From Azonexus sp. (GTDB taxonomy: Bacteria > Pseudomonadota > Gammaproteobacteria > Burkholderiales > Rhodocyclaceae), in contig NZ_JAKLLH010000009.1 in NCBI RefSeq assembly GCF_023150235.1, positions 56,886 to 120,885 on the forward strand: 64,000 nucleotides of DNA, in the 5' to 3' direction. Of the stretch, positions 39,008 through 47,675 are shown in pieces. The position numbers and the translations under genes are program-made. Within the stretch, counting starts at the first letter, position 1, and the number at the start of each line of letters is the position of its first letter. Below the pieces are notes generated by a model. It saw only the letters and a list, made by a program, of their open reading frames with translations. It had not been told where the DNA came from and searched no databases.

Positions 39008-40974
39008 CTTCCTTTATCGAGTTGCGCCACGGCGGCGCGTAATTCGCGGAGTGCGACCTGTCTTTCCACCTCTCCGGCGGCGGGGCCGTAACGGGCACGG
39101 AGGTAGGTATTGACGACGCGGGCAAAGTCGGGCGCAAGATTAGGAATCCTGCTTTCGACACGCGCCAGCAATTGCAGGGGCGCCTCTCCGGGGGCGCAGT
39201 TTACTTCCCGTCGCGCCAGAATGCGCAAGGCTTTGTCCCATTCCTTGCGCCAGGGGTCGCGGCGAGGTCGTTGTTGCAGCAGCCAGAGTGCAAGCAAGGC
39301 AAGCAGGCCGCTTGTGCCGGCACCGAGAAACAGCGCCCAGCGGCGCCAGTCGCCGGGGTTCAATCCCAGGCCGGCCAGCCACTCGCGTTGGCGTTCGGCG
39401 TTGAATCCGAGTACCCGCTGATTCCAGGCATTGTTCAGTGCATCCCAGCGATCGCGCAGTTCGAGCAGCCAGCCGGCGCGCATGGCGGCCAGCAAGGGTA
39501 GCGGCTCACCCGCGGGCAGCGCGGCGACGAGGCCGAGTTCGATGCGCTCGGGTGCAACAGCGGCCGTCGGGTCTACCCGTCGCCAGCCCTGGCCGGCAAG
39601 CCAGACCTCGCTCCAGGCGTGGGCGTCCGACTGACGGATGACCAGATAGCCATCGACGGCGTTGAGCTCGCCTCCCTGGTAACCGGTAACGACGCGGGCC
39701 GGGACGCCGGCGGCGCGCATCAGCAATGCGAAGGCGGCCGCGTAGTGCTCGCAGAATCCCCGTTGTTGCTCGAAGAGAAATTCGTCAATCGCTTGCGGGC
39801 CGAGCAGCGGCGGTTGCAGGGTATAGGCAAAGGGGGCCTGCGTGAAAAGCTTCAGGGCGCGTTCGACGCGTGCCTGCGGATCGGCGATTTCGTCCCGCCA
39901 TTGGCGACCGAGCGCCTGGCTGCGGGGGTTGCTGCCCGGTGGCAGACGAAGGTTGCGTTGCAGTTCGCCGGGATTGGGGTCGCGGTTATAGCGGTAGTCG
40001 AGGCTGGAGGAAAAACTCAGGCGCTGCCGTTCGTGCAGGGGCTCGCGGGCGACCAGGCTGAGGCCGGCGTCGAGTCTGGCCGTTGCCGGCCAGCTTGTCG
40101 GGGCGTCGAGCGCCAGCAGCCAGCGCTGGCGGCTCGGCTCCAGCGTTGTCTCATAAGCGATTGCGGGGGCCGTTGTCTCCAGGCGTGGCTTTCCCCCGCC
40201 CGGTCTTGCCGGCGTCCAGGCGCTGCCATCGAAATGCTCGAGAACCGGTCCGCGCCAGTAAAGAAAGTTTCGTGCCGGCACTCCGGCGGCAAAGCGCACG
40301 CGAAAGGCAATGTCGCCGCTGAGGGCCAGATCGGCGATGCTGCCGGGCGCGACATGCTCCGAGAGTCCGCTGCGGGCGCGCTGGGCATCGTGCGGCAATC
40401 CCCACAAAGGCCCGGAAATACGGGGAAAAAGAAGGAAGAGGACGAGGGTCAGCGGCATGGCCTGCATCCCCAGGCGTGCTGCCGTATGCAGCATCGCTCG
40501 TGGCGGCAGGGCGCTGGTTTGCAGGCGCAGCATGGCGGCGACGATCAGCCAGACCGCGAACAGTAGCCAGAGCGCGGTGGGTAGATTCTGGCTATGGAAA
40601 AAATGCGTCAGCAACAGGAAACAGGCGAGGATGAGCAGGAGCAGTGCGTCGCGGCGGCTGCGCAACTCGAGCAGTTTCAGGGTGGCCATCGCCACCAGCA
40701 TTGCCACCCCCGGTTCGCGCCCGAACAGGCTGCGGTACTCGAGGACGATGCCGCCGCAGGCGGCAAGGACTGCGAGGAGAAGCAGCCAGCGCGGTGGCAA
40801 GCTGCCCTGGCGCAATGCCAGGTTGAGGCTCCAGGCCAGGGTCGAGGCAACGCCCAGCGACAGCCAGAGCGGCAGATGCAAGGCATGCGGCAGGAGGCAG
40901 GCAAGCACTGCGGCCTGTAGCCAGGGCAGGGCGGCGTGCTCCAGGACGGTATCGGTGGCCCGGCCCTTTTTCAT
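38998..40974 (-). CDS. TgpA-type membrane transglutaminase/protease
   Basis: A 658-residue protein of the DUF3488-transglutaminase family. The N-terminal ~190 residues hold five to six membrane helices. A periplasmic transglutaminase core follows with the triad Cys in RGFCEHYAAAF (near 405), His in SDAHAWSEVW (near 450) and Asp in RVDPTAAV (near 466). A last helix (LLALLALWLLQQ, ~560) and a cytoplasmic DUF4129-like tail end the protein. MoxR, DUF58 and TgpA proteins are regularly encoded together and thought to act in envelope protein maturation or chaperoning. Its start overlaps the DUF58 stop by four bases. Confidence 0.9.
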   Translation of the reverse strand: MKKGRATDTVLEHAALPWLQAAVLACLLPHALHLPLWLSLGVASTLAWSLNLALRQGSLPPRWLLLLAVLAACGGIVLEYRSLFGREPGVAMLVAMATLKLLELRSRRDALLLLILACFLLLTHFFHSQNLPTALWLLFAVWLIVAAMLRLQTSALPPRAMLHTAARLGMQAMPLTLVLFLLFPRISGPLWGLPHDAQRARSGLSEHVAPGSIADLALSGDIAFRVRFAAGVPARNFLYWRGPVLEHFDGSAWTPARPGGGKPRLETTAPAIAYETTLEPSRQRWLLALDAPTSWPATARLDAGLSLVAREPLHERQRLSFSSSLDYRYNRDPNPGELQRNLRLPPGSNPRSQALGRQWRDEIADPQARVERALKLFTQAPFAYTLQPPLLGPQAIDEFLFEQQRGFCEHYAAAFALLMRAAGVPARVVTGYQGGELNAVDGYLVIRQSDAHAWSEVWLAGQGWRRVDPTAAVAPERIELGLVAALPAGEPLPLLAAMRAGWLLELRDRWDALNNAWNQRVLGFNAERQREWLAGLGLNPGDWRRWALFLGAGTSGLLALLALWLLQQRPRRDPWRKEWDKALRILARREVNCAPGEAPLQLLARVESRIPNLAPDFARVVNTYLRARYGPAAGEVERQVALRELRAAVAQLDKGRWF

Positions 40975-41933
40975 GCGCTGCCTGCCGGGTAAAGGGCGAG
41001 CGCTTCCAGGCAGCGTTGCCGGTGTTCGCTGCCGCGGTCGCAGTCAATGATGCGATTGGGCAGACGCAAGCCGTAGCGGTTGCCGGCGGCGTCGGCGGCC
41101 AGTACCCAGCCGCATAACTGCGAGAGACGCGTTTCATCGTCTGCCGGCAGGCAGTCGTTCCAGTCGAAGAGGTATTCCGGGTGGCTGCCGCCGGCAAACT
41201 GCTTGACCAGCAGAGGGCGTTCGTCGACTTGTCGGCTACTGGCTCGCCAGGCAACGTGGCGCGGAGAATCGGCCGGCTGCCGGTCGCGAAAGCCGGCAAA
41301 ATCGTCCAGCCCGTCATCACCGCTGCCCTGCTCTCCCGTATTTTCCCGGGGCGGTGGCAAGGGGGTATGGCGCGGCGCGGGGTAGATCAGGGCACGCATT
41401 TCCGGCTGCAGATTGCTCCAGGCAATGAAGAGACCAAGCGGGTAGCGGCTGCCCAGCTTCAGGCGCGGTAGCGGCAGCCAGCCGCGTACCTGGCTGCCGA
41501 TGGGCAGCATCAGCCAGTCTCCGCCGGTGGGACATTGCTCCAGGCGCAGCAGGAGCTGGCCGGCACTCGAGACCTCGAGCGCCAGTCGCGGCTCATCGTC
41601 GTCGGCTTCGATCCAGAGCGGAAAATGCACGCTTTCACCGGCAAATGCCGGAGCGCAGCGGCCCGGCGTCAGGCGCAGCCGGTGCAGGTTGCGAAAGCTG
41701 TGCAGCATGGTGTTGAGGCCGAGGGCCAGCAGCAGAAAAACCAGCAGGTGACCCAGCGCCAGGTTGTAATTGATCGCCGCCAGGAGCATGGTCAGGAGCA
41801 TGACGGCATAGAGCAGTCCGGCGGCCGTGGGCAGGAGGTAAATGCGCCGGCGGTCGAGCAGGATCGGGCCGCCACCATCGCTGTGGCGGCGGAAAAATGC
41901 GGTTTTGACACGGTCGACCGTGGAAAAGCCCAT
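40971..41933 (-). CDS. DUF58-domain membrane protein
   Basis: A 320-residue protein with two membrane helices near the N-terminus (about 33-52 and 57-75) and a DUF58 region (about 190-260) with DFAGFRDRQPADSPRHVAWRASSR, the vWA-like signature (RxYxPGDxxRxIdWxxsAR) of this family. It is the standard partner of MoxR ATPases. The start codon and first ~14 codons (MGFSTVDRVKTAFF) lie entirely within a copy of the ACGGTCGACCGT palindrome, so the N-terminus is probably derived from that repeat. No better downstream ATG is visible before the first helix. Confidence 0.88.
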   Translation of the reverse strand: MGFSTVDRVKTAFFRRHSDGGGPILLDRRRIYLLPTAAGLLYAVMLLTMLLAAINYNLALGHLLVFLLLALGLNTMLHSFRNLHRLRLTPGRCAPAFAGESVHFPLWIEADDDEPRLALEVSSAGQLLLRLEQCPTGGDWLMLPIGSQVRGWLPLPRLKLGSRYPLGLFIAWSNLQPEMRALIYPAPRHTPLPPPRENTGEQGSGDDGLDDFAGFRDRQPADSPRHVAWRASSRQVDERPLLVKQFAGGSHPEYLFDWNDCLPADDETRLSQLCGWVLAADAAGNRYGLRLPNRIIDCDRGSEHRQRCLEALALYPAGSA

Positions 41934-41939
41934 TTTTTC
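41892..41939. repeat. Palindromic repeat overlapping the DUF58 start codon
   Basis: Exact core ACGGTCGACCGT at 41910-41921. Outer arms GAAAAATGCGGTTTT and AAAAGCCCATTTTTTC pair with a few mismatches and are centred exactly on the core. The arm contains the minus-strand ATG (41933) used by the DUF58 gene. Confidence 0.85.
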
Positions 41940-41945
41940 AGCCTT

Positions 41946-42881
41946 TCAGGGGATGGGAACCGTGCGCAACAGGGCGGCCAACTCTTCCTGGCTGGCAAAG
42001 CCGCTGCCTTGGGCCGAGCGCAGGCGATGCCCGGCAAGTGCCGGAAAAACCGCCTGGATATCGTCTGGAATCACCATTTCGCGCCCGGCCAGCCAAGCCC
42101 AGGCTCGTGCGGCGGCAAGCAGGGCCAGGCCAGCGCGTGGCGATAGACCGTGCATGAAGGCTGGATGGTGCCGCGTGGCGGCGAGCAGGGCCTGGACATA
42201 TTCGATCAGGGGCGCGGCGGCGTGCGTGGCCGCAGCGGCTTCCTGCAGTGCCGGCAAGTCGGTCGCGTGCAATACCGCGGGCAGGGCCCGCGCTCCCGCT
42301 CTCCGGCTGCCGGCGGCGAGCAAGGCGCGTTCCGCCGCCGGATCGGGGTAGCCCAGGCTCAGTCGCATGAGGAAACGGTCGAGCTGCGATTCGGGGAGCG
42401 GGAAAGTACCGATCTGATGACTGGGATTCTGCGTTGCGATCACAAAAAAAGGTCGCGGCAGGGGGCGAGTCATGCCCTCGCTGGTGACCTGTCCTTCCTC
42501 CATTGCCTCCAGCAGGGCACTTTGTGTTTTGGGGGTGGCTCGGTTGATTTCATCGGCGAGGAGCAACTGCGTGAATACCGGACCGGGGACGAAGCGGAAT
42601 TCGCCGTGCTCGCGCTCGAAAATCGAAACGCCGGTAATGTCGGCCGGCAGCAGATCGCTGGTGAACTGGATGCGAGCGTAATCGAGTCCAAGCAAGCTGG
42701 CCAGGGTTTGCGCCAATGTCGTCTTGCCCATGCCCGGCAAGTCTTCAAGCAGCAGATGGCCGCCGGCAAGCAGGCAGCTCAAAGCCAGTCGCAACTCTCT
42801 TTCCTTGCCGAGAATGACCTCGCTGGCGCGGGCCAGCACCGTGTTCAAGGAGGCGATGGAGGGAGCGGGATTTCCTGGCAT
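41946..42881 (-). CDS. MoxR-family AAA+ ATPase
   Basis: A 311-residue ATPase with Walker A LLEDLPGMGKTTLAQ (near 48), Walker B LLLADEINRATPKTQSALLEAMEE, sensor 1 FFVIATQNPS and the MoxR lid domain (YPDPAAERALL... LSPRAGLALLAAARAWA). MoxR proteins act as chaperone-like ATPases with vWA/DUF58 partners, here encoded directly downstream. The start at 42881 (MPGNPAPSIAS) matches the family; the 34 codons upstream do not. About 260 bp upstream separate it from the divergent deacetylase gene and should hold both promoters; I see no clear boxes there. Confidence 0.93.
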   Translation of the reverse strand: MPGNPAPSIASLNTVLARASEVILGKERELRLALSCLLAGGHLLLEDLPGMGKTTLAQTLASLLGLDYARIQFTSDLLPADITGVSIFEREHGEFRFVPGPVFTQLLLADEINRATPKTQSALLEAMEEGQVTSEGMTRPLPRPFFVIATQNPSHQIGTFPLPESQLDRFLMRLSLGYPDPAAERALLAAGSRRAGARALPAVLHATDLPALQEAAAATHAAAPLIEYVQALLAATRHHPAFMHGLSPRAGLALLAAARAWAWLAGREMVIPDDIQAVFPALAGHRLRSAQGSGFASQEELAALLRTVPIP

Positions 42882-43142
42882 GGTGCTATTCCGGGGAAGA
42901 GGTGAAGGAGATCGGAGCGGAAATGCGAGCCGGAGGCCCCCGCACATTCTACGGTTCGGGGCGGCTCCCCGGTACTTCCGCAAAGCGCTGCCTGCTCACT
43001 GGCTGCTGTTTGCATTTGGCGACAGTGACGGGTCTTTATACCGTCTTTACCGCCATGGACCTTGAAGCGCTTCGGGAAATGAGAACATAATGGCATTTCA
43101 CCGGGCGCCGGTACGCGCGCCGCCAGAGAAAAGAGAGAACAA

Positions 43143-44069
43143 GTGAGCACCACTGCCTTCATTACCCATCGCGACTGCCTTCTGCACGACATGGGGTCGC
43201 ATCACCCGGAGTGCCCGCAGCGCTTGACCGCAATCAGCGATTTCATGATTGCCCAGGGGATCGATGCTTATTTCGTCTATCACGACGCACCGCTGGCGAC
43301 CTTCGATCAATTGCTACGCGTCCATCCGGCCTCCCATCTGGAGCGGATCAAGCGCGCTTCACCGGAGATGGGCGTGGTCCATCTCGATCCCGATACCGCG
43401 ATGAATCCGCACACCTGGCAGGCCGCCCTGCGCGCCGCCGGTTCGGGTGTCCTGGCCGTCGATCTGGTGATGAGCGGCCAGTCGCAGAACGCCTTCTGCG
43501 CCGTGCGCCCGCCCGGCCACCATTGCGAGAAGGCCAACCCGATGGGCTTCTGCTTCTTCAACAACGTCGGCGTCGCCGCCCGCCACGCGCTCAAGGCGCA
43601 TGGCCTGGAGCGGGTCGCGATCATCGACTTCGACGTGCACCACGGCAACGGTACCGAAGATTGCTTCGCCGGTGACGAGCAGGTGCTGATGTGCAGCGTC
43701 TTCCAGCATCCTTTCTACCCCTATAGCGGTGCCGACAACCCGGCCGCCAACATGTGCAACGTGCCGCTCGCCTCCGGTTGCGGCGGCGAGGAATTCCGCG
43801 ATGCCGTCGCTCAGGTCTGGCTGCCGCGCCTGCGCGAGTTCAAGCCGCAGATGATCCTGATCTCCGCCGGCTTCGACGGGCATTACGAGGACGACATGGG
43901 CGGCCTCAAGCTGGTCGAGAAGGACTACGCCTGGTGTACCGAACAGTTGATGAAGGTCGCGGCCGAGTTCAGCAACAAGCGGATCGTTTCGATGCTCGAA
44001 GGCGGCTATGTGATGAGCTCGCTGGCGCGCAGCGTTGGCGCGCATTTGCGGGCGCTCGCCGAGATCTGA
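43143..44069 (+). CDS. Histone deacetylase-family (class II) hydrolase
   Basis: A 308-residue zinc amidohydrolase of the HDAC/acetylpolyamine amidohydrolase superfamily. It has HHPECPQRL at the start, the charge-relay HH in RPPGHHCEK, zinc ligands in DFDVHHGNGTED and ISAGFDGHYEDDMGG, and GGY near the end (LEGGYVMSSL). In bacteria such enzymes remove acyl groups from polyamines, acetoin-pathway or other small molecules, and sometimes proteins; the substrate is not evident. The start is a GTG preceded by GAGAGAA. It is divergent from moxR. Confidence 0.9.
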   Translation: MSTTAFITHRDCLLHDMGSHHPECPQRLTAISDFMIAQGIDAYFVYHDAPLATFDQLLRVHPASHLERIKRASPEMGVVHLDPDTAMNPHTWQAALRAAGSGVLAVDLVMSGQSQNAFCAVRPPGHHCEKANPMGFCFFNNVGVAARHALKAHGLERVAIIDFDVHHGNGTEDCFAGDEQVLMCSVFQHPFYPYSGADNPAANMCNVPLASGCGGEEFRDAVAQVWLPRLREFKPQMILISAGFDGHYEDDMGGLKLVEKDYAWCTEQLMKVAAEFSNKRIVSMLEGGYVMSSLARSVGAHLRALAEI

Positions 44070-44085
44070 AAAACGCACTTTTCTG

Positions 44086-44114
44086 TTCTGAATAAAGCGG
44101 GGCTGGGTTAAAAT
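44086..44114 (+). promoter_or_regulatory. Sigma-70-type promoter for lysC
   Basis: TTCTGA (44086-44091) and TAAAAT (44109-44114) with 17 bp between, 45 bp upstream of the lysC ATG. The leader is too short for a lysine riboswitch. Confidence 0.55.
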
Positions 44115-44159
44115 CCGGCCTTCTTTTTTCCCGTTTGCAACGTTTAACCGGATACTTCC

Positions 44160-45383
44160 ATGGCGTTGATTGTTCAAAAGTACGGCGGCACCTCGGTCGG
44201 TAACCCCGAGCGGATCAAAAATGTCGCCAAGCGTGTGGCCAAGTTCCACGCACAGGGCCACCAGGTGGTGGTGGTCGTTTCCGCAATGAGCGGCGAAACC
44301 AACAAGTTGATCGCGCTGGCCAAGGAAATTTCGGCCAGCCCGGATCCGCGCGAGCTGGATCAGATCTGCTCGACCGGCGAACAGGTCACGATCGGCCTGC
44401 TGGCGATGGCGCTGAAGGACATCGGCGTTCCGGCCCGCAGCTACACCGGCGGCCAGGTCAAGGTCCTGACCGACAGTACCTTCACCAAGGCGCGCATCCT
44501 GTCGATCGACGAGTCCAACATGCGGGCCGATCTCGATGCCGGCAAGGTGGTCGTTGTCGCCGGCTTCCAGGGCGTGGACGAGCACGGCAACATCACCACG
44601 CTGGGTCGCGGCGGTTCCGATACCTCCGGCGTTGCCCTGGCGGCGGCGCTCAAGGCCGACGAGTGCCAGATCTACACCGATGTCGATGGCGTCTACACCA
44701 CCGACCCGCGCGTCGTGCCGGAAGCCAGGAAGCTCGATACCATCACCTTCGAGGAAATGCTGGAAATGGCCAGCCTCGGCTCCAAGGTGCTGCAGATCCG
44801 CTCGGTCGAGTTCGCCGGCAAGTACAAGGTCAAACTGCGCGTGCTGTCCAGCTTCCAGGATGAAGGCGAGGGCACGCTGATTACTGTTGAGGAAGACAAG
44901 AACATGGAACAACCGATCATTTCCGGCATCGCCTTCAACCGCGACGAAGCCAAGCTGACCATGCTCGGCGTGCCCGATACCCCGGGCATTGCCTACCAGA
45001 TCCTGGGTTCGATCGCCGAAGCCAACGTTGACGTCGACATGATCATCCAGAACGTCGGTCACGACGGCACCACCGATTTCTCCTTCACCGTCAACCGCGG
45101 CGATTTCGCCAAGGCCCAGGCCATCCTGGAAGAGGTCAAGGTCAAGCTGGGTGCCCGCGAAGTGACCGGCGACAACAAGATCTGCAAGGTCTCTGCCGTC
45201 GGCGTCGGCATGCGTTCGCATCCGGGCGTTGCCTCCAAGATGTTCAAGGCGCTGGCCGACGAAGGCATCAATATCCAGATGATCTCCACCTCCGAGATCA
45301 AGATTTCCGTCGTTCTCGACGAAAAGTATCTGGAACTGGCCGTCCGCGTTCTGCACCGCGCTTTCGGCCTCGATCAGCAATAA
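44160..45383 (+). CDS. lysC: Aspartate kinase
   Basis: First step of the aspartate pathway to lysine, threonine and methionine. The 407-residue protein begins [19 protein letters not shown], with KYGGTS as the ATP-binding signature, followed by the kinase core ([34 protein letters not shown]) and two ACT domains (about 265-405: [41 protein letters not shown]). Two ACT domains and this length fit the lysine/threonine feedback-controlled monofunctional type. A tRNA-Ser gene follows. Confidence 0.97.
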   Translation: MALIVQKYGGTSVGNPERIKNVAKRVAKFHAQGHQVVVVVSAMSGETNKLIALAKEISASPDPRELDQICSTGEQVTIGLLAMALKDIGVPARSYTGGQVKVLTDSTFTKARILSIDESNMRADLDAGKVVVVAGFQGVDEHGNITTLGRGGSDTSGVALAAALKADECQIYTDVDGVYTTDPRVVPEARKLDTITFEEMLEMASLGSKVLQIRSVEFAGKYKVKLRVLSSFQDEGEGTLITVEEDKNMEQPIISGIAFNRDEAKLTMLGVPDTPGIAYQILGSIAEANVDVDMIIQNVGHDGTTDFSFTVNRGDFAKAQAILEEVKVKLGAREVTGDNKICKVSAVGVGMRSHPGVASKMFKALADEGINIQMISTSEIKISVVLDEKYLELAVRVLHRAFGLDQQ

Positions 45384-45396
45384 TTTGCATTGGTGA

Positions 45397-45425
45397 TTGA
45401 CCAAACGGCGCGGAGCATGTAATAT
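45397..45425 (+). promoter_or_regulatory. Promoter of tRNA-Ser
   Basis: TTGACC (45397-45402) and TAATAT (45420-45425) with 17-bp spacing, 24 bp upstream of the mature tRNA 5' end, just after the lysC stop. Confidence 0.7.
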
Positions 45426-45449
45426 CCGCGCCTCGTTACCGAACGGTAA

Positions 45450-45542
45450 GGAGACGTGGCCGAGAGGTCGAAGGCACTCCCCTGCTAAGGGAGCATCCGG
45501 GCAAAACCTGGATCGAGGGTTCGAATCCCTCCGTCTCCGCCA
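45450..45542 (+). tRNA. tRNA-Ser (anticodon GCT)
   Basis: A 93-nt class II tRNA with acceptor stem GGAGACG/CGTCTCC, anticodon loop CTGCTAA (anticodon GCT), the long variable arm expected of tRNA-Ser, T-loop GTTCGAATC and encoded CCA. Confidence 0.95.
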
Positions 45543-45575
45543 ACCCAGTTGGTGATTCCTTCAGTAACGGACAAC

Positions 45576-45612
45576 ACCCCGCCGAGCGCAAGCAAAGCGG
45601 GGTTTTGTTTTT
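45576..45612 (+). terminator. Intrinsic terminator after tRNA-Ser
   Basis: ACCCCGC pairs with GCGGGGT, followed by a T-rich run (TTTTGTTTTTT). The T-run ends shortly before the ribosome site of the next gene. Confidence 0.85.
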
Positions 45613-45634
45613 TGTCGGCGGCAGGAGAGAGTCT

Positions 45635-46681
45635 GTGCTTGGGTCCTTGCGGCGGTTTTATCCGGTAGCGGCCTTTTTCGCCGGTTTCATCTGGGATGCA
45701 TTGACCATCGGTCAGCGCGTGCGGCCGCTCGACTTCGTTCGCCTCGGCGGTTTCCTGGCCGGCGCCGCCTTGCTCGCCTGGTGGCTGGCCCATCGCGATG
45801 CGCGCGCCGTGCTGCCGCCGTCGCCCGATGCCGGTTGGCGCCTCCGCTTGGGCTGGCAACTGCCGTACCTGGCGGTGCAGTTCTTCTTCGGCGGGATTTT
45901 CTCGGCGTTGTTCATCCTGTATTTCAAGAGCTCGGGGCATTTCGGTGCCTGGCTGGTCGCGCTGCTGCTGGGTAGCCTGCTGGTTGCCAACGAATTCGCC
46001 GGCGAACGCTACGGGCGGCGGTTCACGCTGACCTGGGCCTTGTTCGCGATCAACGCCATCCTGCTCGCCAACTTCGCGCTGCCCTACGCGCTGGGCAGCC
46101 TCGACCCACGCTGGTTCTACGTCTCGACCCTGGCCGGTGCGCTGCTGGCGCAGGCCTGCTGGTGGCTGGCGCCTGGGCGGCCGGGGCGGATCGGTCCGGC
46201 CTGGCTGCTGGCCGGGGTACTGCTGGCGGCGTGGCAGGCCGGGATGATTGCGCCGGTGCCGCTGGTCAAGAAGGAGCTGGCGGTTGGGCAGGCCTTTGAA
46301 CAGCGGGGCGGCGATTACCTGCTTCAGGTCGAGCCGGCACCGGGCTGGCAATTCTGGCGGAGCCAGGCGTCGACCGTGAATGTGCCGCCGGGCGGGCGCC
46401 TGTACGGGTTATCCGCCGTGTATGCACCACAGGGGCTGACGGCACGCCTGGAGCATCGTTGGGAATATCGTGGGCCGGGCGGCTGGCAGGCAATGGCGCG
46501 TAGCCGCTTTGCCAGCAGCGGCGGGCGCGAGCGCGGCTTTCGCGGCTATTCCTGGGTCCAGGCGCCGGCCGAGGGTGACTGGCGCCTGGTGGTAGCCACC
46601 CAGGACGGACGGACCATCGGCATTCTTTACTTTCAGGTGCGACAGGGAAGGCCGGCGGAGCTTGTCCAGTATCGATATTGA
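45635..46681 (+). CDS. DUF2914-domain membrane protein
   Basis: A 348-residue protein with about seven hydrophobic segments in the first 215 residues and a C-terminal soluble domain (about 245-348) that matches DUF2914 in layout (LEHRWEYRGPGGWQAMARSRF; GDWRLVVATQDGRTIGILYF). The function of DUF2914 is unknown; it probably faces the periplasm. I choose the GTG at 45635 because AGGAGA lies a few bases upstream. A longer frame from a TTG at 45605 would start inside the tRNA-Ser terminator. Confidence 0.78.
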   Translation: MLGSLRRFYPVAAFFAGFIWDALTIGQRVRPLDFVRLGGFLAGAALLAWWLAHRDARAVLPPSPDAGWRLRLGWQLPYLAVQFFFGGIFSALFILYFKSSGHFGAWLVALLLGSLLVANEFAGERYGRRFTLTWALFAINAILLANFALPYALGSLDPRWFYVSTLAGALLAQACWWLAPGRPGRIGPAWLLAGVLLAAWQAGMIAPVPLVKKELAVGQAFEQRGGDYLLQVEPAPGWQFWRSQASTVNVPPGGRLYGLSAVYAPQGLTARLEHRWEYRGPGGWQAMARSRFASSGGRERGFRGYSWVQAPAEGDWRLVVATQDGRTIGILYFQVRQGRPAELVQYRY

Positions 46682-46753
46682 GCCCGGGGGCCGGGGCGGG
46701 CGGCGCGTGAAAGAGGTGTGGCAGTGGCGGCAGGCAAGATTTCCCGCTTGTTT

Positions 46754-47209
46754 TCAGGATTCGCGCGGGGCCTTGTTTTCTCCGCTCGGCGGTGCTGCGG
46801 GTTTCTTGGGTGTAACCAGGGTTTTCATGCCGCCCAGGCTTTGGGTGATCTCCATGACCCCGGAGAGAATGCGGCTTTCCGGGTTTTTCTGGCAGTAGCT
46901 GTCGAGCAGGGTAGCCAGTACCGCCGACTCGGCGACGACCGAACTCACCGGTTCGGATGCATTGCGGCCATAGACGTTATGGCCGGAGATGAAGCCGCTT
47001 GCCCATTCCAGGGCCATGGCGCGCACCTCGCCGTTGCTTTGCTGTTTCCACTGCTGCCATTCGCTGCATTTACGGATGCCCAGGCCGGCGACGCGAACAT
47101 CGCGGGTCTGGGCATCCGCCGGCAGGCAGCAGGTGCCGCCCACGAGAACGAGGATGGCGCTCCCGAGGGCGCTCGTGAAATTTCGACGGATGAAGGAGGC
47201 GAAGCACAT
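46754..47209 (-). CDS. Secreted protein of unknown function
   Basis: A 151-residue protein with a signal peptide (basic FIRRNF, hydrophobic ALGSAILVLVGG, cleavage near ADA-Q at about 35). The mature part has a Cys pair pattern (IRKCSEWQQW ... LDSYCQKNPES) and SNGEVRAMALEWASGFISGHN, similar in spirit to small HdeA-like or DUF-type periplasmic proteins, and ends in a Pro/Lys-rich tail. I do not recognise a family. I use the ATG at 47209; the frame stays open upstream through the palindromic repeat and the 14-bp tandem array, which is unlikely to be coding. Confidence 0.65.
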   Translation of the reverse strand: MCFASFIRRNFTSALGSAILVLVGGTCCLPADAQTRDVRVAGLGIRKCSEWQQWKQQSNGEVRAMALEWASGFISGHNVYGRNASEPVSSVVAESAVLATLLDSYCQKNPESRILSGVMEITQSLGGMKTLVTPKKPAAPPSGENKAPRES

Positions 47210-47241
47210 GGCAATCGTTTCGTTGAGAGCGGGTTGGCGAT

Positions 47242-47292
47242 GCAGAAAATGGCATTTTTTACGGTCGACCGTGAGCGGGAGCATTTTTCCGC
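47242..47292. repeat. Palindromic repeat upstream of the secreted-protein gene
   Basis: Exact core ACGGTCGACCGT at 47261-47272 with outer arms GCAGAAAATGGC and GCATTTTTCCGC that pair imperfectly. It lies about 50 bp upstream of the ATG at 47209. Confidence 0.8.
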
Positions 47293-47430
47293 TAGCGGGC
47301 GTATCCGGGCAATACGAGAATATCCGGCCCGCCTTGTGCACGGAGCGATGGGTGACCAGACGGGGGAGATTACGATAGTCGGCACCGGTTTGGCAAAAGT
47401 GGGAAGGCAAGGCGAGGGATAAGGCGCAGG

Positions 47431-47556
47431 GAAGGAGAGGCAGGGAAGGAGAGGCAGGGAAGGAGAGGCAGGGAAGGAGAGGCAGGGAAGGAGAGGCAGG
47501 GAAGGAGAGGCAGGGAAGGAGAGGCAGGGAAGGAGAGGCAGGGAAGGAGAGGCAGG
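47431..47556. repeat. Tandem repeat: nine exact copies of a 14-bp unit
   Basis: The unit GAAGGAGAGGCAGG is repeated nine times without any mismatch over 126 bp. It dominates the 466-bp gap (47210-47675) between the secreted-protein gene and the LplT-like transporter; the rest of that gap holds the palindromic repeat near 47261 and no gene I can support. The array is purine-only except for one C per unit on the plus strand. Perfect copies suggest recent expansion and probable length variation between strains. Confidence 0.97.
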
Positions 47557-47675
47557 GGCGACGGTGGTGCAAACTCCGCTTGCTGCCGGGCCGCCGATCA
47601 GGCGCCGTTCGAGAGGCGCGTATCGTGCGCGGAATCGTTCGGCGGAAGCATCTTTCCGGGCTGCAGGCGACGGTG

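Noticed and set aside
44115-44159. Lysine riboswitch before lysC
   Set aside because: Only about 40 nt lie between the probable transcription start and the ATG, far too short for the L-box aptamer.
45605-45634. TTG start for the DUF2914 protein
   Set aside because: It falls in the T-run of the tRNA-Ser terminator and has no ribosome site; the GTG at 45635 does.
47431-47556. CRISPR-like array
   Set aside because: The 14-bp units are directly tandem with no spacers; this is a minisatellite.
47210-47572. Extension of the secreted protein through the repeat array
   Set aside because: The upstream frame is only open because the 14-bp array lacks stops; the product would be a Pro/Ser/Leu repeat placed before an obvious signal peptide.
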